NCBI RefSeq assembly: GCF_017592555.1
Contig: NZ_JAGFNS010000027.1
Location: 1 to 64,000 of the forward strand
Direction: 5' to 3'
Length of the DNA stretch: 64,000 nt
Source: Actinoplanes flavus
Lineage (GTDB): Bacteria > Actinomycetota > Actinomycetes > Mycobacteriales > Micromonosporaceae
The notes beneath the pieces were generated by a model. It had not been told where the DNA came from and ran no database searches. It was given only the letters and a program-made list of their open reading frames with translations. The translations under genes were made by a program, and so were the position numbers. This document shows positions 51,363 through 59,194 of the stretch, piece after piece (position 1 is the stretch's first letter; each line of letters starts with the position of its first letter).

Positions 51363-52117
51363 CGGACCAGCCAGCCCAGACCGTCGGCGCCTTCGGCCTC
51401 GGCGCCGACCAGTTCGACGAAGCGGTCCTCCAAGGGGATGCCGCCGGCCACCTCGGCGACCGGCCCGGCGGCCACCACGCGGCCCTGGTGGATGACGGTG
51501 ACCTCGTCGCACATCTGCTCGACCAGCATCATCGAGTGGGTGGACAGTACGCACGTGCCGCCGCCGTCGACGAAGCGGCGCAGCACCCGGCGGATGCCGG
51601 CCGCGGACACCGGGTCGACCGCCTCGAACGGCTCGTCGAGTACCAGCAGGCGGGGCGCGTGCAGCAGGGCCTGGGCCAGGCCGACCTTCTTGCGGTTGCC
51701 GGTGGAGCAGTCGGCCAGCGGGGTGACGGCCGCCTTGGTGATGCCGAGGACCTGGATGAGTTCGGTGACGCGTTCGGCGGCGGCGCCGCGGGACAGGCCG
51801 CGCAGCCCGGCGCTGTAGCGCAGCAGTTCCGCGCCGGTGAGGCGTTCCGGCAGGTCGAGCCCGTCGGGCAGGACGCCGGTGAGGTTGCGGGCGGCGTCCC
51901 GGTCGCGCAGCGCGTCGACGCCGAGGATGCGGATCTCGCCCGCGTCGGGGACGACGAGTCCGACGGCCATGCCGATCGTGGTGGATTTGCCCGCGCCGTT
52001 GGGACCGACGATGCCGTGGAAGGTGCCGGGCCGGACGACGAGGTCTATCTTGTCCACCGCCCGGAATGTCCCGAAAGTCTTGCAGAGTCCGCGGATCTCC
52101 AGGGCTGGGGATGGCAT
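51359..52117 (-). CDS. ABC exporter ATPase
   Basis: A 252-residue ABC-2-type ATPase. Walker A GPNGAGKST (about 40-48), signature STGNRKKVGLAQALL (a degenerate LSGGQ), Walker B LLVLDEPFEAVDPVS and switch STHSMM. ATG 52117 starts just before the first strand (ALEIRGLCKTF); ATG 52159 would add 14 residues. It is the first gene of a two-gene operon and is divergent from the secreted metallopeptidase. Confidence 0.92.
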   Translation of the reverse strand: MPSPALEIRGLCKTFGTFRAVDKIDLVVRPGTFHGIVGPNGAGKSTTIGMAVGLVVPDAGEIRILGVDALRDRDAARNLTGVLPDGLDLPERLTGAELLRYSAGLRGLSRGAAAERVTELIQVLGITKAAVTPLADCSTGNRKKVGLAQALLHAPRLLVLDEPFEAVDPVSAAGIRRVLRRFVDGGGTCVLSTHSMMLVEQMCDEVTVIHQGRVVAAGPVAEVAGGIPLEDRFVELVGAEAEGADGLGWLVR

Positions 52118-52187
52118 GACCGTCAGGATAGTCAATGTCTGAACCACGGGGGTTCCCATCGGTCAACGTTGATGGCAGCGTGTCCAC

Positions 52188-54092
52188 ATGGGATGGAGAC
52201 GATCTTTCACCGTGACGGTGGTCGCGGCCATCGTGGCGGCGTCGGTGGGACCCGCCGGCTCCGCCGCGGCCGCGCCGTCGTTCGGCTATCTGCAGCCGGG
52301 CGGTCAGCCACGCCTCGCCGAGAAGGTGCCGGTCAACGTGGTGTTCGTCGGCTACGAGCCGGCCCAGGTGGCGAAGTCCGGCTTCCTGGCCGAGCTGGCC
52401 GGGGAGTACGAGCCGGTGGTCCGTTCCCGGCTGTGGTACGGCGTGACCGAGAAGCTCGGCATCAAGTACCGGTACGACTACCGCCTCACGTACACCGGCA
52501 AGCCGTACGAGGACCAGTTCTTCGAACAGCTCGCCAAACTGGCGAAGCCGGCGCCGCTGACCGCCTACCAGCAGGCCTACAACGACCAGGCGAACAACGT
52601 CCTGGACATCGCGGACAACCACACGATCGACGCGCCGAGCGTGGAGAAGTGGCTGGCCTTCCACCCGCCGGCCGGTGTGGACACCCGCCGCAACACCGTC
52701 TTCTTCATCAACTGGTACGGGCGTGCCGACTTCCGGCACCACGTCTACACGAAGACCGGTGAACCCGACCCGGACACCGGCTACGACTTCGGTGTCCAGC
52801 GGGAGAGCCGCAAGCTGATCGCCTGGGGCGGCACCACCGCCGACGACGAGGAGACCGGCCTGGGCGCCACCCGGCGGGTCTGGTTCCACGACCTGTCGGC
52901 CGGCCCGGAGTCCTGGACCAGCAACTTCGACGTCGACAACCCGGACCTCGACGGCGACGGCGTGGTCGACTACCGGATGCCGCCGACCTGGGAGTACGCC
53001 ACCGGTGGCTTCCGTTCGCCGTCCGCGCTCGCCGGCGACCTCGGCAAACTCACCCGGTACGTGGCGCTGAACCTGCTGTTCACCACGTCCCCGCTGTATC
53101 CGCCGGAATTGCCGACGGCCGAGCCGCCGCGGACGCTCAACATTGACAACAACACGTACGAGGGCTGGCCCGGTGTTGACGCGTCGGCGAAGTACATATC
53201 GCCGAAGCTGCTCGTCGACGAGTTGAGTGAACTGCGCTGGCGCAATCGGTTCAGTCATGACCTGCAGGATCTGCCGTACGACGCCCGCGCCGAGGAGTGC
53301 TACCTCGGTGCGCTGACCGGCGAGTCGTGCTACCCGGACACCGGCTACCCGGCGCTCGCCAACCTTTACCTCTACAACACCGAGAACCTCGACCGGGCCC
53401 TCGACGACCAGGGCAAGGTGGACTACGAGATCCCGCTGTTCAACTACGCGGTCGGTGCGGGCGTGGACACGCCGGGCCTCGGGTTCGCCGACGACAACTA
53501 TGTCGACGGCGACCAGAGCTACGTGTTCTCGTTCGTCTCCCCGGACGTGGTCGCCTCCGGCTACGGCCTGACCACCACCCAGATCCACGAGGTCGGCCAC
53601 CACCTGGGCATGAGCCACCCGCACGACGGCTACGACAGCGCCACCGGCGTCGACTACGGCCCGGAGGGCGAGTTCTACTTCGCCAACGCCGGCGACGAGA
53701 ACAACTCGATGATGAGCTACATCGACCTGAACTGGGACTTCAGCCAGTTCGACCGGGACAACAGCGACCGGTTCCTGACCGCCGCCTACTGGGAGGCCGC
53801 GAACCGGCTCGCCGCGACCGTCCCGGCCGGTAAGGGGCGGACCGCGCTGAGGGCCGCCGACCTGCTGCTGGGGGGCGCGTCGAAGGCGTTCGCGTCGCAC
53901 GACTACCGGGCCGCGTACGTACTGGCCGACAAGGCCTACAGCACGGTCGCCGCGATCCCGGGCGTCGACGCCGGCGCGGTGTCGGCGCAGATGCGCGCCG
54001 AGGCCGAGCAGGCCCGCACGAGCAGCAAGGTCCACGACACCCACGAGTTCATCGACACGCTGGCTCCGGAGAGCCCGCGCAGCCAGCCGTGA
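52188..54092 (+). CDS. secreted metzincin-type metallopeptidase
   Basis: A 634-residue secreted protein. RRSFTVTVVAAIVAASVGPAG and AAAAPS form a Sec signal (residues 1-30). The zinc site is HEVGHHLGMSH (His467, Glu468, His471, His477), followed by the Met-turn at NSMMSY (Met509), the metzincin signature. The 430 residues before it are unrecognised and contain a DVDNPDLDGDGVVDY calcium-binding-like loop (about 248-262). The tail (about 550-634) is helical. It should act outside the cell. It is divergent from the ABC-2 exporter, 70 bp away; a link is possible but unproven. Confidence 0.88.
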   Translation: MGWRRSFTVTVVAAIVAASVGPAGSAAAAPSFGYLQPGGQPRLAEKVPVNVVFVGYEPAQVAKSGFLAELAGEYEPVVRSRLWYGVTEKLGIKYRYDYRLTYTGKPYEDQFFEQLAKLAKPAPLTAYQQAYNDQANNVLDIADNHTIDAPSVEKWLAFHPPAGVDTRRNTVFFINWYGRADFRHHVYTKTGEPDPDTGYDFGVQRESRKLIAWGGTTADDEETGLGATRRVWFHDLSAGPESWTSNFDVDNPDLDGDGVVDYRMPPTWEYATGGFRSPSALAGDLGKLTRYVALNLLFTTSPLYPPELPTAEPPRTLNIDNNTYEGWPGVDASAKYISPKLLVDELSELRWRNRFSHDLQDLPYDARAEECYLGALTGESCYPDTGYPALANLYLYNTENLDRALDDQGKVDYEIPLFNYAVGAGVDTPGLGFADDNYVDGDQSYVFSFVSPDVVASGYGLTTTQIHEVGHHLGMSHPHDGYDSATGVDYGPEGEFYFANAGDENNSMMSYIDLNWDFSQFDRDNSDRFLTAAYWEAANRLAATVPAGKGRTALRAADLLLGGASKAFASHDYRAAYVLADKAYSTVAAIPGVDAGAVSAQMRAEAEQARTSSKVHDTHEFIDTLAPESPRSQP

Positions 54093-54097
54093 CCGCC

Positions 54098-54129
54098 GCG
54101 CCGGCCCCGGTTCGTCCCGGGGCCGGCGC
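54098..54129. terminator. terminator hairpin between convergent genes
   Basis: GCGCCGGCCCCGG (54098-54110) and CCGGGGCCGGCGC (54117-54129) form a perfect 13-bp stem with a TTCGTC loop, 6 bp after the peptidase stop. Confidence 0.78.
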
Positions 54130-54150
54130 CGCAACCCCGCGGGTGGTCAC

Positions 54151-54519
54151 TCACAGATCGCAGAGTCGCTCTCCGGAGCGCATTTCCGAGAGGTACGCGC
54201 GAAGCGCCGCCGTCCGTTGCTCCGCTTCCCTGATCAGGGTCTCCGCGACGCGTCCCCAATCCTCGGGAGCGGGATTCCCGGGCAGCGCGGCGAACACCTC
54301 GGCGATCTCCCGGACGGTGAGGCCGACCCGCTGCGCCACCTTCGCCACCCGGATCCGGCAGGCCGCGTCGGCGCTGAACCGGCGCTGGTCACCGGAGGTG
54401 CGCTCGGCCCTGATGACGCCGTGCTGCTCGTAGAAGCGGACCGCGGAGGGCGCGACACCGCTTTCCGCGGCGACCTCCCCGACCGTCAGGGTGTAGGCAG
54501 TGGAGAGTCGTGCGCTCAT
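54151..54519 (-). CDS. MerR-family transcriptional regulator
   Basis: A 122-residue MerR protein. TVGEVAAESGVAPSAVRFYEQHGVI (about 12-36) is the HTH and first wing, followed by RRFSADAACRIRVAKVAQRVGLTVREIAEVF and a coiled-coil dimer helix. It resembles SoxR/oxidative-stress-type MerR proteins but lacks their four-Cys FeS motif; only two Cys are present. ATG 54519 follows GAGGAG. Divergent from the FMN reductase gene across an 18-bp palindrome. Confidence 0.92.
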   Translation of the reverse strand: MSARLSTAYTLTVGEVAAESGVAPSAVRFYEQHGVIRAERTSGDQRRFSADAACRIRVAKVAQRVGLTVREIAEVFAALPGNPAPEDWGRVAETLIREAEQRTAALRAYLSEMRSGERLCDL

Positions 54520-54544
54520 CTCCTCATCCTGCTCCGCGCCGCTC

Positions 54545-54566
54545 TTGACTTCAACATATGTTGAAG
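54545..54566 (+). promoter_or_regulatory. MerR-type promoter and operator
   Basis: TTGACT (54545-54550) looks like a -35 box, immediately overlapped by the perfect 18-bp palindrome CTTCAACATATGTTGAAG (54549-54566). A palindrome between -35 and -10 is the usual MerR activator geometry. The gene start is 17 bp further on, so the transcript would have little or no leader. Confidence 0.7.
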
Positions 54567-54582
54567 GCCGAGGGTGGATCAC

Positions 54583-55191
54583 ATGACTGAGACGTCCCTT
54601 GCCGACCTGCCCACCGACACCGCCGCCGGCGACGAGCCACTGCGGCTCGCGGTAATCTCCGCCAGCGTCCGTGACCAGCGGATCGGGCGGGCCCTCGCCG
54701 AGTGGGCGGCGTTCGGCGCCGCGGCCGCCGGCGCCGAAGTGGACCTGATCGACTGCGCCGAGTGCGTGCTGCCCGACGACGGCGGACTGCGTCCCGGCGG
54801 CAGCCCCGGCTCGCCGCTCGCCGAGCGCATCCACGCCGCCGACGCCTACGTGTTCGTCACCCCGGAGTACAACCACAGCTATCCGGCGAGCCTCAAGCGG
54901 CTCATCGACTGGCACTATCGGGAGTGGATGTTCAAGCCGGCCACCGTTCTCTCGTACGGCGCTCAGGGTGGCCTACTCGCCACCGAGCACCTGCGCGGCG
55001 TCTTCGCCGAGCTGCACGTCGTCACCACCCGCCGGGTCGTCGGCCTGAGCCGGCCGTGGTCCGACCTGGGCCCGGCCGGCTACACGCCGCCGGCCGACGT
55101 GACCGAGGCGTTCGGAGCGGCCGTCCACGAACTCGCCTGGTGGGCCGGCCTGCTGCGCACCGCCCGCCGCGAGCGCCCCTACGCCCGCTGA
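54583..55191 (+). CDS. NADPH-dependent FMN reductase-like flavoprotein
   Basis: A 202-residue flavodoxin-like reductase. AVISASVRDQRIGRALAEW (about 24-42) is the phosphate-binding loop of the NADPH:FMN/azoreductase family, and TPEYNHSYPASLKRLIDW the conserved flavin-contacting segment. The C-terminal SYGAQGG is also typical. ATG 54583 gives the expected short N-terminus. It reduces FMN, quinones or azo compounds. The MerR promoter suggests induction by a redox-active compound. Confidence 0.92.
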   Translation: MTETSLADLPTDTAAGDEPLRLAVISASVRDQRIGRALAEWAAFGAAAAGAEVDLIDCAECVLPDDGGLRPGGSPGSPLAERIHAADAYVFVTPEYNHSYPASLKRLIDWHYREWMFKPATVLSYGAQGGLLATEHLRGVFAELHVVTTRRVVGLSRPWSDLGPAGYTPPADVTEAFGAAVHELAWWAGLLRTARRERPYAR

Positions 55192-55254
55192 TGCCACCCC
55201 ACACCGAACCGGACCGGCGGTGGGGGAGTGGGATCCACACGGCGATGGCCGGGC

Positions 55255-55815
55255 TCATTGCGCCAGGCCGGCGACCAGGAGGGCGGCCATCCGGCGTGGG
55301 TCGTACCGGTCGTCGCTGCCGGCGCCGATGCAGAGGTTGCCGACCGCGCGCAGCAGTTGGTAGGCGCCTACGCCGGGAATCACCTGGCCGGCCGTGGTGG
55401 CGGCGGCCAGCAGGGTGTCGCAGACCGGTACAAGCCGGTCCAGGAAATAGGCGTGCAGCGTCTCAAAGGTGGCGTCGCCGGAACGCAGCGCCTCGGGCAG
55501 GCCGTGCTTGGTGATCAGGAAGTCGACGAACAGGTCGATCCAGCGGGCCAGCGCCTCGTGCGGGGTCGCGCTGTCGGTGAGCAGCGCGGGCCCGGCCTCG
55601 GCGCAGGCCTCCACCTGGTGCCGGTAGACGGCGACGATCAGGTCGGCGCGGGTCGGGAAGTGGCGGTAGATGGTGCCGACGCCGACCCCGGCGCGGAAGG
55701 CGATGTCGCGGACCGGGGCGTCGACGCCGGATGTCACGAACGCCGCGGCGGCCGCGTCCAGCAGGGTCTGCTCGTTGCGGCGGGCGTCGGCCCGTTTCCG
55801 CGGCACGGCGGTCAC
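55255..55815 (-). CDS. TetR-family transcriptional regulator
   Basis: A 186-residue TetR protein with TLLDAAAAAFVTSGVDAPVRDIA and FRAGVGVGTIYRHFPTRADLI as its HTH, and a C-terminal domain with ETLHAYFLDRLVPVCDTLL. GTG 55815 is the start. Two strong palindromes lie between it and the divergent aldo/keto reductase, which it probably represses. Confidence 0.92.
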   Translation of the reverse strand: MTAVPRKRADARRNEQTLLDAAAAAFVTSGVDAPVRDIAFRAGVGVGTIYRHFPTRADLIVAVYRHQVEACAEAGPALLTDSATPHEALARWIDLFVDFLITKHGLPEALRSGDATFETLHAYFLDRLVPVCDTLLAAATTAGQVIPGVGAYQLLRAVGNLCIGAGSDDRYDPRRMAALLVAGLAQ

Positions 55816-55843
55816 CTGTTGCCTCCGTCACTCCCGTTGGTAA

Positions 55844-55887
55844 ACGGAACATGGTTCCGTATGTTGGTTACCGGAACGCGGTTCCGG
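55844..55887. promoter_or_regulatory. paired TetR operators
   Basis: ACGGAAC-ATG-GTTCCGT (55844-55860) and CCGGAAC-GCG-GTTCCGG (55871-55887) share the core CGGAAC-n3-GTTCCG, with centres 27 bp apart, in the 101-bp spacer between TetR and the aldo/keto reductase. Confidence 0.78.
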
Positions 55888-55916
55888 TTCCACTCACGTT
55901 ACCTGAGGAGACCGCC

Positions 55917-56936
55917 ATGCAGTACCGCACCCTCGGCCGCACCGGCGTGCAGGTCAGCGCCCTCGTGCTCGGCGCCATGAACTTCGGCCGGATCGGGAAC
56001 ACCACCCAGCGGGACGCCGAGGCCATGATCGGCGCCGCCCTCGACGCTGGCATCAACCTGATCGACACCGCCGACTGGTACAGCGACGGCCAGTCGGAGG
56101 AGATGGTCGGTAAGGCCATCGCCGGTCGCCGCGACGACATCGTGCTGGCCACCAAGGCCAGCATGCCGATGAGCGAGAACCCCAACCACCGGGGCGGCTC
56201 ACGCCGCTGGCTGTGCACGGCGCTCGACGACAGCCTGCGCCGCCTCGGCGTCGACCACGTCGACCTCTACCAGATCCACCGGTGGGATCCGGAGACCAGT
56301 GACGAGGAGACCCTGGCCGCGCTGACCGACCTGCAACGGGCCGGAAAGATCCGCTACTTCGGGTCGTCGACGTTCCCGGCCTACCGGATCGTGCAGGCGC
56401 AGTGGGCGGCCCGGGAACACCGTCTGGGCCGCTACGTCACCGAGCAGCCCAGCTACTCGATCCTCCAGCGCGGTATCGAGGCCCACGTCCTGCCGGCCAC
56501 CCGGGACTACGGGATGGGCGTGCTGGCCTGGAGCCCGCTCGCCTCGGGCTGGTTGTCCGGGGCGGTCCGGGCTGGCCGGGAGATCACCACGAACCGCTCG
56601 GCGGTCCTGCCCGAGCGCTTCGACCTCACCATCGCGTCCAACCGGGTCCGGATGGATGCCGTCGAACGGCTCGCCGTGGTCGCCGACCAGGCCGGGCTCA
56701 CGATGATTCAGCTTGCCCTCGGCTTTGTCACCGCGCACCCGGCGGTGACCAGCGCGATCATCGGACCGCGCACGACGGTCCACCTGGAGGCGCAACTCGC
56801 GGCCGCGGACACGGTGCTGCCGGCGGACGTGCTGGACGCGATCGACGAGATCGTCGCGCCCGGGGTGGATCTGGCGGCGCACGAGAAGTTCGACACGCCG
56901 CCGGCCCTGCTGGAAGCCGCGCTGCGCCGCCGGTGA
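55917..56936 (+). CDS. aldo/keto reductase
   Basis: A 339-residue NADPH-dependent aldo/keto reductase. LIDTADWYSDGQSEEMVGKAI holds the catalytic Asp and Tyr, KAS the Lys and YQIHRWD the His. LAWSPLASGWLSG and GPRTTVHLEAQ bind cofactor. ATG 55917 follows GAGGAG. It resembles the YghZ/IolS-like group that reduces aldehydes such as methylglyoxal. The final codons are part of a 48-bp tandem duplication. Confidence 0.93.
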   Translation: MQYRTLGRTGVQVSALVLGAMNFGRIGNTTQRDAEAMIGAALDAGINLIDTADWYSDGQSEEMVGKAIAGRRDDIVLATKASMPMSENPNHRGGSRRWLCTALDDSLRRLGVDHVDLYQIHRWDPETSDEETLAALTDLQRAGKIRYFGSSTFPAYRIVQAQWAAREHRLGRYVTEQPSYSILQRGIEAHVLPATRDYGMGVLAWSPLASGWLSGAVRAGREITTNRSAVLPERFDLTIASNRVRMDAVERLAVVADQAGLTMIQLALGFVTAHPAVTSAIIGPRTTVHLEAQLAAADTVLPADVLDAIDEIVAPGVDLAAHEKFDTPPALLEAALRRR

Positions 56937-57008
56937 GAACCCCGCCAAAGCCGCCGGTGAGAAGCCGCGCTGCGCCACTGGTGGGAACACCGCAAAAGCC
57001 GCCGGCGG
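56913..57008 (+). repeat. 48-bp tandem duplication of the reductase gene 3' end
   Basis: 56913-56960 (last codons, stop and 24 bp beyond) is followed head-to-tail by a similar copy at 56961-57008. Both begin GAAGCCGCGCTGCGCC. The second copy has several substitutions and lies outside the gene. Confidence 0.88.
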
Positions 57009-57133
57009 GAAGACGCCGGGTGGCAGCACCGCCCGGCGGCGCGTCGCGGGCCGGACCCGGCAGGTGGTCGCGGTGCGCTACGGGACGGCGATCGGTGTGG
57101 TCGGGGGCGCTCCACCCCGTACCGGAAAGGGTT

Positions 57134-57168
57134 GAAGGCCGCACCCTCGCGCGGAGAATGCGGCCTTC
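57134..57168 (-). terminator. terminator of the sugar ABC operon
   Basis: GAAGGCCGCA (57134-57143) and TGCGGCCTTC (57159-57168) form a perfect 10-bp stem 19 bp after the leftward permease gene. Confidence 0.7.
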
Positions 57169-57186
57169 GGGGGTCTTGCGGAGGGA

Positions 57187-58101
57187 TCAGCCCTTGACGC
57201 TGCCCGCGAGCAGGCCGCGGACGAAGTAGCGCTGGAGCAGGAGGAACACCGTGACCGGCACGACGATCGACACGAAGGCGCCGGCGGAGAGCAGGTGCCA
57301 GGCCGTGCCGCGGGTGCCGCTCAGGTTGGACAGCTGCACCGTCATCGGGGAGATCTCCGGGGAGCCGGCGAAGGTCAGCGAGACCAGCAGGTCGTTCCAG
57401 ACCCAGAGGAACTGGAAGATGCCGAACGCGGCCAGGGCCGGCGTGAGCAGCGGCAACAGCACCTTGAAGAAGATCGACACGTGGCCCGCGCCGTCGATGC
57501 GGGCCGCCTCGATGAGGCTGGCCGGGACCTCTTTGATGAAGTTGTGCAGCAGGTAGATCGCCAGCGGCAGCGCGAACGTGGAGTGCGACAGCCACAGCGT
57601 CCAGAACGTGTTGTTCAGTTCGGCCTTCACATAGAGCTGCAGCAGCGGCACCAGGGTGACCTGGAGCGGGACGATCTGCAACGCGAAGATCGCGATGAAC
57701 AGGACGTTCTTGCCGGGGAAGTTCATCCAGGCGAACGCGTACGCGGCCAGCGACGCCAGACACAGCGGGATCACCACCGAGGGAATGGTGATGACCAGCG
57801 AGTTCAGGAAGAAGTCGGCCAGGTTGATGCCGCCGTCGTCGAAGACGGCCCGGTAGTTGTCGAGCGTCACTTCGGGGTCGGAGAAGAACGTCCACCAGCC
57901 GGTCCGCTTGATCGCCATCTCCGGCCGGAACGAGGAGATCAGCAGGCCGAACGTGGGGATCGTCCAGAGCACGGCGATCACGACCGCGGCGAGCGACGCC
58001 CACGGCGAGGTGAGCCGGTTCTTCGCGGTCGCCGCGGCGGACAGCTTCTTGGTCTCCGACTTCGACACCGGCGTGGTGGTGAGGGGAGCTGCGGTGGTCA
58101 T
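57187..58101 (-). CDS. sugar ABC importer permease (MalG-like)
   Basis: A 304-residue permease with six helices and the EAA loop EAARIDGAGHVSIFFKVLLP (about 200-219), typical of MalG/CUT1 proteins. A basic/Thr-rich cytoplasmic N-terminus precedes helix 1. It overlaps the upstream permease by one base (TGATG). The operon lacks an ATPase gene, as is usual in actinomycetes, where a shared MsiK-like ATPase serves many sugar importers. Confidence 0.93.
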   Translation of the reverse strand: MTTAAPLTTTPVSKSETKKLSAAATAKNRLTSPWASLAAVVIAVLWTIPTFGLLISSFRPEMAIKRTGWWTFFSDPEVTLDNYRAVFDDGGINLADFFLNSLVITIPSVVIPLCLASLAAYAFAWMNFPGKNVLFIAIFALQIVPLQVTLVPLLQLYVKAELNNTFWTLWLSHSTFALPLAIYLLHNFIKEVPASLIEAARIDGAGHVSIFFKVLLPLLTPALAAFGIFQFLWVWNDLLVSLTFAGSPEISPMTVQLSNLSGTRGTAWHLLSAGAFVSIVVPVTVFLLLQRYFVRGLLAGSVKG

Positions 58102-59078
58102 CACGCCTCCGAACGGCGAAGCTGGCGGATGTTGTACACGACGATCGGGATCACGAGGACGAACAGCACCACCGCGAGCGCCGAGCCGAGGCCCTTGTCG
58201 TTGCTGCGGAAGCTCTGGCTGTAGAACTCGTTGGCGATCACGTTCGTGTCGAACCGGCCACCGGTCATGGTCTGGACGATGTCGAAGACCTTCAGGGTGC
58301 CGATCGCGATGGTGGTCAGCACGACCACGACCGCCGGGCGGATCGCGGGCAGCGTGACGAACCGGAACATGCCCCACGGGCCGACGCCGTCGAGCCGGGC
58401 CGCTTCGATGATGTCGTCCGGGATCGCCTTGATGGCCGCCGACAGCACGGTCATCGCGAAGCCGGCCTGAATCCAGATCATGACCACGATCAGCAGGAAG
58501 GTGTTCAGCGGCGACTCGATCAGCAGCTGCACCGGCTTGCCGCCGAGCCAGACGATGACCTGGTTGACCAGGCCGATCTGCTCGACGTTGCGCTGGTCGG
58601 GCCGGTACTCGTACATGAACTTCCAGATCACCGACGCCGCGACGAACGAGATCGACATCGGTAGGAAGATCAGCGCCTTGGCGAACGACTCCATCCGGGC
58701 CTTGTCGACCAGGATGGCGTAGAGCAGGCCGATGCCGGTCGCCGCGAACGGGGTGACCAGCACCCAGAACGCCGTGTTGCGCAGCACGACGAGCTGCTCG
58801 GCGTCGGTGAAGATCTTCGTGTAGTTGTCCACGCCGATGAAGTTGCTCAGCGAGGCGTCGAAGAACGACTGGTAGATGGTGCGGACACCGGGGTAGAGCA
58901 GCCCGACACTGAGCATCAGCACGGTCGGGAGGAGATAGAGCGCGGCGACCGCACGGTCGCGCTTACCGGACACGCGGCTGGCTGCGAACAGGATCACGCC
59001 GACGGCGGCGGCGAACAACAGGATCGCCGCGAACATCTGCAGGATCTTGTCTGAGGTGGTGGAGGCGGTGGTGAACAC
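58101..59078 (-). CDS. sugar ABC importer permease (MalF-like)
   Basis: A 325-residue permease with about seven helices: one N-terminal helix (MFAAILLFAAAVGVILF) plus the six-helix core. EAARLDGVGPWGMFRFVTLP is the EAA loop. GTG 59078 is the start. It pairs with the MalG-like subunit as a heterodimer. Confidence 0.93.
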   Translation of the reverse strand: MFTTASTTSDKILQMFAAILLFAAAVGVILFAASRVSGKRDRAVAALYLLPTVLMLSVGLLYPGVRTIYQSFFDASLSNFIGVDNYTKIFTDAEQLVVLRNTAFWVLVTPFAATGIGLLYAILVDKARMESFAKALIFLPMSISFVAASVIWKFMYEYRPDQRNVEQIGLVNQVIVWLGGKPVQLLIESPLNTFLLIVVMIWIQAGFAMTVLSAAIKAIPDDIIEAARLDGVGPWGMFRFVTLPAIRPAVVVVLTTIAIGTLKVFDIVQTMTGGRFDTNVIANEFYSQSFRSNDKGLGSALAVVLFVLVIPIVVYNIRQLRRSEA

Positions 59079-59147
59079 GCGGCCCGTTCCTCCTTGGCTT
59101 GTACAAAGCGAGAGGTTAAGTGAAGAACAGAAGTACGCGAACTGCCA

Positions 59148-59178
59148 GGGCCGGTCGGGTATGACCCCCGACCGGCCC
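59148..59178 (-). terminator. intercistronic attenuator hairpin
   Basis: GGGCCGGTCGGG (59148-59159) and CCCGACCGGCCC (59167-59178) form a perfect 12-bp stem between the binding-protein gene and the permease genes. Such hairpins let the binding protein be made in excess over the permeases. Confidence 0.65.
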
Positions 59179-59194
59179 CGGTATTACCAGTTCG

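Noticed and set aside
51363-54134. Leftward frame continuous with the ABC-2 permease, through the ATPase and peptidase region
   Set aside because: The permease starts at GTG 51362, overlapping the ATPase stop. The extension is out-of-frame ATPase sequence and antisense peptidase.
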